From Vulcanimicrobium sp035943995 (GTDB lineage: Bacteria; Vulcanimicrobiota; Vulcanimicrobiia; Vulcanimicrobiales; Vulcanimicrobiaceae), in the NCBI GenBank assembly GCA_035943995.1, contig DASZBS010000121.1, positions 62,001-126,000 of the forward strand: a stretch of 64,000 nucleotides of DNA. The letters run 5' to 3'. A program made the translations under genes and the position numbers. The notes below the pieces were generated by a model. It was not told the origin of the DNA and ran no database searches. It saw only the letters and a list, made by a program, of their open reading frames with translations. Below, one piece after another: positions 1-8,565 of the stretch (positions are counted from its first letter, which is position 1; each line of letters begins with the position of its first letter).

Positions 1-176
1 CGCACGCCGGTGATGTGCCCCAGCCCCAAACGCTCGAAGTTGGGCAGGCGCAGCCCGCCCAACCGCTCGGCGACGTTTCCGATCGTGTTCGCGTTCAGAG
101 CGTCGTGGTAGGCGACTGCATCTGGAAGGGCACCGACGCCGGCGGAGTCCATGACGAAGGTGAGAATGCGCGGCAT
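1..176 (-). CDS. deoB: phosphopentomutase, N-terminal part (runs off the window)
   Basis: The reverse strand from an ATG at 176-174 reads MPRILTFVMDSAGVGALPDA and continues into a stretch with LNANTIGNVAER and LGLGHITG. This is the characteristic start of phosphopentomutase, whose DSAGVGALPDA segment carries a metal-binding Asp of the alkaline-phosphatase-type fold. The enzyme interconverts ribose/deoxyribose 1-phosphate and 5-phosphate and so feeds nucleoside-phosphorylase products into central metabolism. Only the first 58 codons are visible; the rest lies left of the window. It is transcribed away from the barrel gene that starts at about 245. deoA (11846-13135) and punA (41247-42059) would supply its substrates but lie elsewhere in the window. 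Confidence 0.85.
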   Translation of the reverse strand, partial: MPRILTFVMDSAGVGALPDAVAYHDALNANTIGNVAERLGGLRLPNFERLGLGHITGV

Positions 177-244
177 GCCGTTCGGCGCGGTTCCCTTCGG
201 CGCAGGACCGCGCCTCCCGTGGCGCTGAACGCGTGAAGCCCTAC

Positions 245-1999
245 ATGCGTCTCCCGGTTCTCGTTGCGCTGGCCTCGGCGCTTTTCGCGAGCGCCACCGC
301 GCTCGCCGCGGCCGCTCCGCCGACCAGCCTCGACGTGACCGCCAAGAACGTCGAGTTCTTCTCGAACCGGTTCGTCGTCACGGCGGACGGCGACGTGCGC
401 GTCCGGCTCTCCGACGGCACCGTGGTCACCGGGCAGACGTTCACGATGGACCTCAAGCTGAACCGGTACCTGGTCGCGGGCGACGTCCACGTCGACGGGC
501 CGACGGTCCACACGGCGGGCGCGGCGTTCGCCGGTTACCCCGACCTCGACCGGTCGTATTTCCTCCCCGGCGCCGCCCCGCCCGACGCCGCCCCCGAGCG
601 CTGGACGTACTACGGCCAGGACTGGGCGAACCCGCACGTCGGGCGCGAGCAGCCCGGCGACGCGTTCTACTTCCCCGACCTCACCGGCGAACGGCCGTAC
701 ATCTACGCGGCGGGCGTGCGCGTCACACCGAAAACCAACGTGCTCTTCGACCTGCCGCGCGTGTACACGGCGGGCGTCTACCTCCCGCTGCCGCGCTACG
801 TCGTGACGTTCTCCGCCAACTCGCACTTCTACGAGAACGGTTTTCAAGGCGCGCGCGCCGACGTCGCGCTGCCGTTCAACGGCTCCGAGCACAGCCTCAC
901 CGCGCTGCACCTGCGCAACGACCCGTTCAACGGCACGTACCTCGCGCTCGACCAGCACTTCGTGTGGAAGAACGACTGGATCGTCGCGTCGATCGATCCG
1001 CTCACGCAGGAGCAGCGCCAGTACAACCTGATCGCCTCGAAGTGGTTCTCGCCGAAGTTCCAGACGCGCGTGTTCGCCCAGGAGTCCGCCGCGCAGCACG
1101 GGATCGTCAACCGCCCCGACGACGCCGCGGCCTTCGTCGAGGTGCAGCTCAACGCCGGCTTGGCGCACTCGGGGCTGAGCTACACGCAGGACAACTACTT
1201 CCAGCACCTGCTCGGCTATCCGGCGCACCCCGACGACACGGTGCTCGCGTCGGACTACGACCCGCGGTGGCGCGAGCACCCGATGAACGCCGTGCTGTCG
1301 TGGACCGGCACCGAAAAGGCGCTCGTGCGGCCGACGGTGCCGCTGCTGTTCCGGTTGCGCAGCGGCATCGGGTTCGCGCACGACGTGTACGGCGAAGGCG
1401 GCTACCCGAACTTGCAGCCCGGTCCGCCCAGCCTGTGGTACAAGTTCGCGGGCGCCGCGCTGTACACGAGCGCGATCACGCTCCCGCACAACTTCTCGCT
1501 GACCGCGCAATACGACCGCCAGCGCACGTGGTTCTCCGAGCCGCACCACGTCGACGCCGGCGACGCGCGCGTCGCGGTCTCGCGCGCGCAGCCGCTGCTG
1601 CACATCAACTACTTCGTGGCGTACGAGGTGAAGACGGTGGGCGACTACTGGGGCGGCCAGCAACTCGCCGCGTATCCGGTGAACGCCGACGTGGTGACCA
1701 ACGGGTTCGGCTCGTTCGGCGGGCAGGCGGCGTTTCGCGGTCTCGCGACGTCGCGCGCGCTGAGCGCGTCGTTCGTGTACACGCCCACGCCGTACTTCGC
1801 ACTCAGCCTGCTGGCGTCGCACAACGTCGACTACCCGGCGCCGGTGCCGGGGGTATTCGGGCAGCCGCCGCTGCAACTCTCCGGCGATTTGCGCGTGCGC
1901 ATCTCCAAGCAAATCCTCGTCGACCTGTCGCGGTCGTACTACTTCAACTTCGCCAACGAACGCTATACGCCGCAGTTCGGGATTCAGGTCTCACCATGA
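245..1999 (+). CDS. LptD/OstA-like outer-membrane beta-barrel protein, copy A
   Basis: A secreted protein of 584 aa. From the ATG at 245 it begins MRLPVLVALASALFASATAL, a good Sec signal peptide; a GTG at 233 would add four residues. Residues about 25-85 form an OstA/LptA-like strand-rich domain (VEFFSNRFVVTADGDVRV, then VVTGQTFTMDLKLNRYLVAG). The rest is long, aromatic-rich and alternating, as in a barrel, and ends in FGIQVSP. By family knowledge LptD inserts LPS or related lipids in the outer membrane; here I infer only an LptD-like barrel. Its stop overlaps the next start (ATGA). A second barrel/partner pair follows at 2862-5062. Confidence 0.6.
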   Translation: MRLPVLVALASALFASATALAAAAPPTSLDVTAKNVEFFSNRFVVTADGDVRVRLSDGTVVTGQTFTMDLKLNRYLVAGDVHVDGPTVHTAGAAFAGYPDLDRSYFLPGAAPPDAAPERWTYYGQDWANPHVGREQPGDAFYFPDLTGERPYIYAAGVRVTPKTNVLFDLPRVYTAGVYLPLPRYVVTFSANSHFYENGFQGARADVALPFNGSEHSLTALHLRNDPFNGTYLALDQHFVWKNDWIVASIDPLTQEQRQYNLIASKWFSPKFQTRVFAQESAAQHGIVNRPDDAAAFVEVQLNAGLAHSGLSYTQDNYFQHLLGYPAHPDDTVLASDYDPRWREHPMNAVLSWTGTEKALVRPTVPLLFRLRSGIGFAHDVYGEGGYPNLQPGPPSLWYKFAGAALYTSAITLPHNFSLTAQYDRQRTWFSEPHHVDAGDARVAVSRAQPLLHINYFVAYEVKTVGDYWGGQQLAAYPVNADVVTNGFGSFGGQAAFRGLATSRALSASFVYTPTPYFALSLLASHNVDYPAPVPGVFGQPPLQLSGDLRVRISKQILVDLSRSYYFNFANERYTPQFGIQVSP

Positions 2000-2859
2000 C
2001 CGTGCACCGCATCGCCGCCGTCCTCGCCGCCGCCGCCGTGGTGGCGCTCGCGCTCCCGTCGCTCGCGCAGAGCCAGCTCGTGCGCCTCACCGGGCAGTTG
2101 CTCGACGTGCGCAACGGCTACGTATACTTCACCACCGGCGACGCGTTCAAGCTCGCCGGCGCGCCGCGCATCGCGGACTACGACACCGGCAAGCCCACCA
2201 CGCTGCAGCCGCGCGCGAAGCTGTACGCGCGCGCGATCATCGACCCGGCGACCAAACAGGTCGTCGAGCTGGATCTCACGGCGCGGCGCCTGCCCGCCGA
2301 CGCGCAGTACGCGCAAACCGCCGCGGCGCTCACGCAGACCAAGCCGGTCACCGAAAAAGCACCGGAGATCGTCGGCAAGCGCCTCACCGGCCGCGAGGTC
2401 GCGGTGACGTTCACGGTCACGGTGCCGCCGACCACGCCGCTGAACGCCGACATCTACCTCAGCACGGACGCCGGCGGCTGGAACCCGCGCGAGATCAAGC
2501 TGGACCGCATCGACGGCCAGCGCTATCGCGCCGTGCGGCGGTATGCGTCCGGCACGCAGTTCGCCGTGCGCGCGACGCGCGGGTCGTGGAACTCGGTCGG
2601 CCGCGACGAATACGGGCTCGAGGCCGCGCCCAAGTCGTTCTCCGTCCCGGAAGTCGACGGCCTAGGCTTCAACATCTTCGTCTACAGCTGGTCCGACGAC
2701 CGCGGCAACGTGCCGCAGCAAGCCGCGCCTGGCGCGATCCCCACGCCGTTCAACCCCAACCCGTTCGGGGGCAACGCCTTCCCGCCGTCGCGCGCGACGC
2801 CGCCGGGCGGTTTTCCGACGCCGCGGCCGCCCGCGCAGCCGAACCGGCCGCCGGGCTGA
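1996..2859 (+). CDS. secreted protein with carbohydrate-module-like (E-set) domain, copy A
   Basis: 287 aa with an N-terminal signal peptide (about residues 1-24, ending SLAQS). A first part (residues 25-110, LVRLTGQLLDVRNGYVYFTT) looks like a small beta domain. Residues about 130-230 contain VTVPPTTPLNADIYLSTDAG, GWNP and TRGSWNSVGRDE. That pattern (VP..TP...YL...GW.P....M) is typical of CBM20/CBM48-like or esterase N-terminal immunoglobulin folds. The C-terminal 50 residues are Pro/Asn/Phe-rich and probably disordered. It overlaps the upstream barrel gene by ATGA, so the two are probably translated together. Function is unknown; a periplasmic partner of the barrel is an inference. Confidence 0.55.
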   Translation: MTVHRIAAVLAAAAVVALALPSLAQSQLVRLTGQLLDVRNGYVYFTTGDAFKLAGAPRIADYDTGKPTTLQPRAKLYARAIIDPATKQVVELDLTARRLPADAQYAQTAAALTQTKPVTEKAPEIVGKRLTGREVAVTFTVTVPPTTPLNADIYLSTDAGGWNPREIKLDRIDGQRYRAVRRYASGTQFAVRATRGSWNSVGRDEYGLEAAPKSFSVPEVDGLGFNIFVYSWSDDRGNVPQQAAPGAIPTPFNPNPFGGNAFPPSRATPPGGFPTPRPPAQPNRPPG

Positions 2860-2861
2860 AC

Positions 2862-4472
2862 GTGCGCAGCGCCGTCGCGTTCCTCGCCGTCGCGTGCGCC
2901 GTCGCACTCCCGTGCGCGGCGAGCGCGCGCGCGTCGGCGGTGCTCGACGGCGGCGCCATCGTGTTCTTCAGCGACACGCTCGCGCTCGTCGCGCGCGACG
3001 GCGCGGCGCTCGCGCTCGCGGACGGCACGCGCGCGCACGCCGACGCGGCGTACGTCGACTTGAAGACGGACCGCGTCGTGCTGGCGGGGCACGCGCGGCT
3101 CGCGCGCGGCGCGGCGAGCGCCGCCGCCGACGCGATCGCGCTCGACCTCGGCGGCGACCGCGTCGACCTGCTCGACGCCGCGACCGGCGTGTCGCGCACG
3201 ACGCGCGCGCTCGGCCCGGCTAGCGCGGCGGAGTTCGACGCCGTGCGCTTCGCGTTCCCGGACGTCGACGACCGCAACGCGTTCATCAAGTCCAAGCACG
3301 CCAAGATCGCGCCGCACGCCGACGTGCGCTTCACGCCGGCCGCGTTCCCGACGTCGGTCGGCGGCGTCCCCGTGCCGTCGTACCTGTACACGTTCGCGAC
3401 AGGCGCCGGCTTCGCCGCGAGCAGCTTGCCGGGCGCGACGTTCGACCAGCCGTACGGGCTGTGGGGCTCGCCCACGTCGCTCACTGCGCTGCACGCGCGC
3501 TGGGACGACGGCCCGGGCGCGGCGCTCGCGCTGCAGCAGCAGATCGTCTCGGGCGACGACGCGTACGTCAGCGCCTCGATCGACGCGCCGTTCCGCGGCT
3601 ACGCGGTGCGCAGCTTCAACGCGTACAAGAGGCTCGGCGCGCGCTACACCGCGAGCGCCGACGGTGCCGCGACGATCTACGGCAGCAACGAGCACGTGGG
3701 GTTCACCGCGGCGTTCGGCCTCGCGGGCGCCGCGCTCGACTACCGCCGCTCGTCGACGGGCTTCTCGACGTTCGAAGCGGCGCTGCGCACGCCGGACCGG
3801 CCGCTCTTCGGCGGCGCGACGTGGCGTTTGAAAGGCATCGCCGGGTTCGACGCGCTGCGCGGCGGATTGCTGTTCCAACTGCCGGACGCGCACCGCTACG
3901 CGACGGTGTGGCGGCACGGCCTCGACCTGCAAATCGCGAGCCCGATCGTTCGCGCGCCGCTCGGCACGACGCTCTCGTCGACGTTCGACGTGCAGCGCAC
4001 GTGGTACGCGTTTCCGCACCACTACGACCAGTTCGGCGCGTCCGCTTCGGCGTCGCGGCCGCTGCTGCGCAACGTGATCCTGTTCGCGGGCTACCAAGGC
4101 CAGTGGAGCAGCGACGTGTTCCCGAACGCCCAGGCGATCTTCTACCCCACGCCCGCGACGCCGGTCCTCACGCCCGACGGGACGCCGTTCTACGGCTACA
4201 CCGCGTTCAGCGGCGCGCGCACGTTCCGCAGCCAGAACGTCGACCTCCAGTTCACGCCCAACCGCGGCGCGAACACGTCGTTCCGGCTGTCGGTGATCCA
4301 CACCGCGGACTTCCCGCAGTTCAACGGGTACGGGCGGCCGCAGTGGGAGGCGCGCGCGGACGCGAAATTCCGGCCGTTCCCCAACGTCGGCATCGACGTC
4401 GGGCGCGTCTACGACTTCGCGTGGGGCGGGACGCGCTGGCAGCCGCGCTGGAGCTTCGCGATCACGCCATGA
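2862..4472 (+). CDS. LptD/OstA-like outer-membrane beta-barrel protein, copy B
   Basis: 536 aa from a GTG two bases after the previous stop, opening with a signal peptide (VRSAVAFLAVACAVALPCAA). The N-terminal domain again alternates short strands with the OstA-like pattern (AYVDLKTDRVVLAGHARLAR). The body shares landmarks with copy A: a PSYLYTF-type strand, SLTALHARWDD against SLTALHLRNDP, and FDVQRTWYAFPHHYD against YDRQRTWFSEPHHVD. It ends RWQPRWSFAITP, like a barrel closing strand. It is clearly a paralogue of the gene at 245-1999. The last four bases overlap the next ATG, exactly as in the first pair. Confidence 0.6.
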   Translation: MRSAVAFLAVACAVALPCAASARASAVLDGGAIVFFSDTLALVARDGAALALADGTRAHADAAYVDLKTDRVVLAGHARLARGAASAAADAIALDLGGDRVDLLDAATGVSRTTRALGPASAAEFDAVRFAFPDVDDRNAFIKSKHAKIAPHADVRFTPAAFPTSVGGVPVPSYLYTFATGAGFAASSLPGATFDQPYGLWGSPTSLTALHARWDDGPGAALALQQQIVSGDDAYVSASIDAPFRGYAVRSFNAYKRLGARYTASADGAATIYGSNEHVGFTAAFGLAGAALDYRRSSTGFSTFEAALRTPDRPLFGGATWRLKGIAGFDALRGGLLFQLPDAHRYATVWRHGLDLQIASPIVRAPLGTTLSSTFDVQRTWYAFPHHYDQFGASASASRPLLRNVILFAGYQGQWSSDVFPNAQAIFYPTPATPVLTPDGTPFYGYTAFSGARTFRSQNVDLQFTPNRGANTSFRLSVIHTADFPQFNGYGRPQWEARADAKFRPFPNVGIDVGRVYDFAWGGTRWQPRWSFAITP

Positions 4473-5062
4473 CGCACGCGCTGATCGCGGCGGCCGCCGC
4501 CGCGACGCTGTTCCGCGTGGTGCCGCTCGCGTGCGAGGGCGACCGCCTCGTCGTCGCCGGCGCCGGCGTGCTGCGGCTCGCCGCGGGCGCGTCGTGCGCC
4601 GCGATCGCACCGGGCCGCGCGATCGCCGTCGAGCTCGACGCGGACAACCGCGCGACGCCGCGGCAGCTCACCGCCGACGCGCTGCCCGCCGCGAAGATTC
4701 CGCGCGCCGCGTACGTGCTGGCGCCCGCCGCGACGAGCGACGCCGACGAGACGCAGCTCGTCACGACGACGATCGACGTGACGGTGCCGCCGCGCACGCC
4801 GCCGGGCGACGACGTGTACCTCAGCACCGAGCGCAGCAGCTGGTCGCCCTCGGAAGTGCGCATGGACCGTGTCGACGCGCGCCATTTCCGGCTCGTGCTG
4901 CGGCTGCACCGCGGCGCGCGCGTCGCGTTCCGCGTGACGCGCGGCTCGTTCGGCACGATCGAGCGCAACGCGGCGCGCGCGCTACCCGCGGCGCACATCG
5001 CGCCCGGCGAACCGGACGCGCACGTGACGGTCGTCGTTGCGGCCTGGGCCGACATCGACTAG
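4469..5062 (+). CDS. secreted protein with carbohydrate-module-like (E-set) domain, copy B
   Basis: 197 aa with a short hydrophobic N-terminus (MTHALIAAAAAATLF). The second half contains VTVPPRTPPGDDVYLSTERS, SWSPSEVRMDRVD and FRVTRGSFGTIERN. These align with the E-set region of the 1996-2859 product, so the two are paralogues. It lacks the Pro/Asn-rich tail of copy A. It overlaps the upstream barrel gene by ATGA. Together 245-5062 is two successive [barrel + E-set] cassettes, which suggests duplication of a two-gene unit. No enzymatic motif is visible. Confidence 0.5.
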   Translation: MTHALIAAAAAATLFRVVPLACEGDRLVVAGAGVLRLAAGASCAAIAPGRAIAVELDADNRATPRQLTADALPAAKIPRAAYVLAPAATSDADETQLVTTTIDVTVPPRTPPGDDVYLSTERSSWSPSEVRMDRVDARHFRLVLRLHRGARVAFRVTRGSFGTIERNAARALPAAHIAPGEPDAHVTVVVAAWADID

Positions 5063-5086
5063 TGGCCCGTTAGCAGCGGGCGCGCG

Positions 5087-7468
5087 GTGAGCAAGGCGTT
5101 CGGGCTCCGCGATCACGCGGCGTTGAACGCGCTGTGGGTCGGGATCCATTTCCAGGACACCGCGCTCGTCGCGATCGTCGTGCCAGCGATCGTGCTGCGC
5201 CTCGCGCCGCACGACCACACCGCGGTGCTCGCCGTGCTCGCGACGTGGGTCGGCGTGGCCGTGGCCGTGGTGCCGCCGGTCGCCGGCTGGCTGTCCGACC
5301 GCGCGCGGCGGCGCGGCGGCGACCGCAGGCGCGAGACCGCGCTCGCGCTCGCCGTCGACGTCGGCGCACTTGCCGCGATGGCGTTCTCGGCGTCGGTCGG
5401 CGCGCTCGGCGCGGCGCTCGTCGCGGCGACGGTCGCGTTAACGGCCGCGCAGACGATCTATCAGGCGCTGCTGCCCGAGGTCGTCCCGCGCGCCGCGTGG
5501 GGGACGTCCTCCGGCGCGCGCGGCGTGCTGACGCTGGTGGGCACGGTGCTCGGGCTGCTCGCGGCGGCGCTGCTGCCGCCGCAGCGCGCGCTGCTCGCGA
5601 TGGTCGCGGTGATGGTGGTGTCCGCGCTCTCGCTGGCGGCGATCCCGCGGCCGGCCGCGAGCGCGCCCGCGCCGCACGCGACGGTGCGCGACCGCCACGA
5701 TCTGGGCGTGACGCTGATCGCGCGCGGCTGGATCGTGCTCGGCATGACGCTGCTCAACACGTACGTGCTCTACTTCTTCAGCGACGTGCTCGGCGTGCGC
5801 GACGCGTCGCTGAAAACGGGCTTGGTCGCGGGCTCCGCGCTCGTCGGCGCGATCGTGTCGAGCGTCCTCGCGGGCAAATTATCCGACCGCGTCGACCGCC
5901 GGCTCGTCGTCGCGCTGTCCGGCGTGCCGATGACGCTCGCGGCGCTCGGTTTCGCGCTCGTGCCGTCACCGCAGCTGATCTTCGTGTACGCGGGCTTGTT
6001 CGGGCTGGGGTTCGGCGGCGTGTTCGCGGTCGGCTGGGCGCTCGCGCTCGACACGATCCCGGAGCTGGGCGACGTCGCGCGCGACCTCGGCGTGTGGGGG
6101 ACGCTCTCGAACTTGCCGTCGATCGCCGCGCCGCTGATCGGCGGCTGGATCATCGTGCACGGCGCGACGCCCGCCGACGGCTATCGCTGGCTGTTCGCGA
6201 GCGCCGGCTTCTGCTTCGCGATCGGTTCGCTCGTCGTGCTGCGCGTGGGGCACAAGCCGCTCGCGTCGAGCTGGTCGACGCTGCTCGTCGCGCTGACGAG
6301 CGCGATCCGCCAGCCGCTCATCTCATCGCGCGTTCGGGTGCGCCAGTTCGGGCGGCTGCCGCGGCGGCGCGGGCCGGCGCTCTTGATCGCCAACCACCAG
6401 CACGAGGACGAGTCGGAGATCGTCGTCGAGCGCACGTTCGTGCAAGGCCCGTGGCGGCCCGCGTTCACCGCGTCGTCGCGCCGCATGTACGAACCGGGTT
6501 TCTTCGCGACGCGCATGCCGTGGCTCGCGCCGCTGATGCGCGGCGTGAACGCGGGGCCGCTGTTCGTCGCGCTCGGCATGCTGCCGCTCGAGAACGAGCT
6601 CGCGGTGCGCCCGCTGCGCAGCCTCGCGCACGCGATCCACGCGCGGCACGGCGACCTGCCGCTCGACGTCGTGTTCCGTTCCGAAGCGTACGCCGATATC
6701 GCACCCGGTGCGCGCTCGCTCGCCGGCCTGCTCGCGCCCGCGCTGTTCGCGCCGGGCGAGACGCGCGTGCGCTTGTCGTTCGTGCGCGAGCCGTACCGCG
6801 GCGAGGTGCTCGCGGCCACGCGCGCCGGCATCGACGAGGACATCGCGCGCATCGCGAACGTCGTGCGGCGCGGCGCGACCTTCTTCGTCACGCCCGAAGG
6901 CTTCTACAGCACCGACGGGCGCATGCGCCCGCTCAAGGGGATCGTTGAACACCTCGTGCCGCTCGCGCGCGTCTGGTTCGCGGCGATCGCGTTCGACCCG
7001 TTCCGCGGGCGCCGTCTCTCGCTGCTCTACCGCGTCGTCGAGCCGGCCGACCCGCACGACTTGGCGACGTCGCTGGCCGCCGCGCGGCCGGTGACGACCA
7101 GCGCGCTGCTCGCGCAGTGGCTGCTCGCGGTCGGCTTGCCGTTCACCGACGACGAAGCGCGCGACGGCGTCGTGCGGTTGCGCGACGCGCTGCCGCACGA
7201 AGCGTTCGTGGATCCGGAGCTCGCGCGCGACCCGCACGCGTGCATCGACGAGGCGCTCGGCCGCATGACGCGGCGCGCGCTGCTCGTCACCGACGGCGGG
7301 CGCCGGCGGCTCGGCGAGCGGCGCGGCGACGCGCGCTTCGCCGGCGTCGCCGACGTCGTCGCCTACCAGGCGACCTTTCTCGGCGAGACGGTCGACGCGC
7401 TGCGGCGCCTGGACAACAGCCGCCCGGGCGGCCGTTCGGCCCCGGGACTTCGCGCCGGGCCGTCGTAA
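5087..7468 (+). CDS. MFS transporter fused to a PlsC-type acyltransferase
   Basis: 793 aa from a GTG. Residues about 1-400 are a 12-helix major-facilitator domain with GWLSDRARRRGGDRRR, a typical motif-A loop, and a related loop GKLSDRVDRRL. Residues about 415-620 resemble a glycerolipid acyltransferase: NHQHEDES corresponds to the HX4D catalytic block and PEGFYSTDGRMRPLKGI to the substrate-binding block. The plan recalls LplT-Aas, which flips and reacylates lysophospholipids, so a lipid transport and remodelling role is likely. In this copy the His to Asp spacing is one residue short of HX4D (next residue is Glu). A further 150 residues of unclear fold follow. It sits among envelope genes. 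Confidence 0.7.
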   Translation: MSKAFGLRDHAALNALWVGIHFQDTALVAIVVPAIVLRLAPHDHTAVLAVLATWVGVAVAVVPPVAGWLSDRARRRGGDRRRETALALAVDVGALAAMAFSASVGALGAALVAATVALTAAQTIYQALLPEVVPRAAWGTSSGARGVLTLVGTVLGLLAAALLPPQRALLAMVAVMVVSALSLAAIPRPAASAPAPHATVRDRHDLGVTLIARGWIVLGMTLLNTYVLYFFSDVLGVRDASLKTGLVAGSALVGAIVSSVLAGKLSDRVDRRLVVALSGVPMTLAALGFALVPSPQLIFVYAGLFGLGFGGVFAVGWALALDTIPELGDVARDLGVWGTLSNLPSIAAPLIGGWIIVHGATPADGYRWLFASAGFCFAIGSLVVLRVGHKPLASSWSTLLVALTSAIRQPLISSRVRVRQFGRLPRRRGPALLIANHQHEDESEIVVERTFVQGPWRPAFTASSRRMYEPGFFATRMPWLAPLMRGVNAGPLFVALGMLPLENELAVRPLRSLAHAIHARHGDLPLDVVFRSEAYADIAPGARSLAGLLAPALFAPGETRVRLSFVREPYRGEVLAATRAGIDEDIARIANVVRRGATFFVTPEGFYSTDGRMRPLKGIVEHLVPLARVWFAAIAFDPFRGRRLSLLYRVVEPADPHDLATSLAAARPVTTSALLAQWLLAVGLPFTDDEARDGVVRLRDALPHEAFVDPELARDPHACIDEALGRMTRRALLVTDGGRRRLGERRGDARFAGVADVVAYQATFLGETVDALRRLDNSRPGGRSAPGLRAGPS

Positions 7469-7494
7469 GGGTTCATCAACGTGCCGTTCGCTGT

Positions 7495-8565
7495 ATGCGT
7501 CGTCCGCCGGCCGCGGCCCGGGATGGACGATTGAGGTTGGAGCGATTCTCTTCCGCGCTCGACGCCGAGCCGGAGGAGCCGTCGGTCGTCGCCGTCGTGA
7601 TCCCCACCTACAAAGCCCGCGCGACGATCGAGCGCGTCGTGCGGCGCGCGCTCGCCGTCGCCGATATGGTCGTGGTGGTCGACGACGCCGACCCCGATCA
7701 TAGCGCCGAGCTCGTGCGCGGCATCGACCCGCGCGTGCACGTCGTCGGCCACGAGGTCAATCGCGGCGTCGGCGGCGCGACGAAGACGGGGATGCGCGAA
7801 GCGATCGCGCTCGGCGCGCAGTACATCGTGAAGATCGACTCCGACGACCAGATGGACACGTCGTACGTGCCGTTCATGATCGAGACGCTCGAGCGCTACC
7901 CCGAGGTCGATCTCGTCAAGGGCAACCGGTTCGCCGATCCCGCGACGCTGCGCCGGATGCCGTTCCTGCGCCTGATCGGAAACGCGAGCGCGACGCTGCT
8001 CGTCAAGTTCAGCAGCGGCTACTGGTCGATCGTCGACCCCACCAACGGCTTTCTCGCGACGCGCCGCGAGGTGATCCTCAACACCGACCTCGACGCGCTC
8101 GCCGACCGGTACTTCTTCGAAACCGATCTGCTGTGCGCGTTCGGCCTGCGCCGCCGCGTCGTCGCCGAAGTGGAGATGCCCGCGATCTACAGCGACGAGC
8201 CGCCCGGCCCGTGGGGATTGCGCACGCTGCTGCCGTTCCCGATCAAGCTCACGCAGCGTTTCTTCCGGCGGCTGCTGCTCAACTACCTCATCGTCGAGAT
8301 CAACGTCGGCTCGCTGTGCGGGCTGATCGGGCTCCCGCTGCTCGCGTTCGCGATCTTGTTCGGCTGGCACGAATGGAGCGGCTCGCTCGCGGAGCAGACG
8401 TCGCGGCCCAGCGGCACGATCGTGCTCGCGCTGCTGCTGTTCATGATCGGTTTTCAGCTCTCGCTCATCGCGCTGCTCTACGACGTGGGGTTCTCCACGC
8501 CGACGATCAAGCTGCGCCGCGAGCGCACGGAACGCGCGGCGGTACGGGCACCCGCGCGGCGGTGA
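7495..8565 (+). CDS. family 2 glycosyltransferase with C-terminal membrane segments
   Basis: 356 aa from an ATG (MRRPPAAARDG); a TTG downstream is an alternative. The GT-A fold opens with VVAVVIPTYKARATIERVV. VVDDADPDHS and the metal-binding KIDSDDQMD follow, all typical of dolichyl-phosphate-mannose/polyisoprenyl-phosphate sugar transferases. The region VDPTNGFLATRREV is the acceptor-side motif. Two hydrophobic helices follow (about residues 270-350), ending in a basic tail. It likely loads a sugar onto a polyprenyl phosphate at the inner membrane. Its stop overlaps the GTG of the PIG-L deacetylase (GTGA), suggesting joint action on one glycan. Confidence 0.8.
   Translation: MRRPPAAARDGRLRLERFSSALDAEPEEPSVVAVVIPTYKARATIERVVRRALAVADMVVVVDDADPDHSAELVRGIDPRVHVVGHEVNRGVGGATKTGMREAIALGAQYIVKIDSDDQMDTSYVPFMIETLERYPEVDLVKGNRFADPATLRRMPFLRLIGNASATLLVKFSSGYWSIVDPTNGFLATRREVILNTDLDALADRYFFETDLLCAFGLRRRVVAEVEMPAIYSDEPPGPWGLRTLLPFPIKLTQRFFRRLLLNYLIVEINVGSLCGLIGLPLLAFAILFGWHEWSGSLAEQTSRPSGTIVLALLLFMIGFQLSLIALLYDVGFSTPTIKLRRERTERAAVRAPARR

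Noticed and set aside
95..1912. 605-aa reverse-strand frame opposite the first barrel gene
   Set aside because: Arg/Val-rich composition typical of antisense frames in GC-rich DNA; the forward frame has a signal peptide and barrel pattern.
2682..4610. 642-aa reverse-strand frame over copy B of the cassette
   Set aside because: Arg/Ala-rich antisense shadow; forward genes show paralogy and ATGA coupling.
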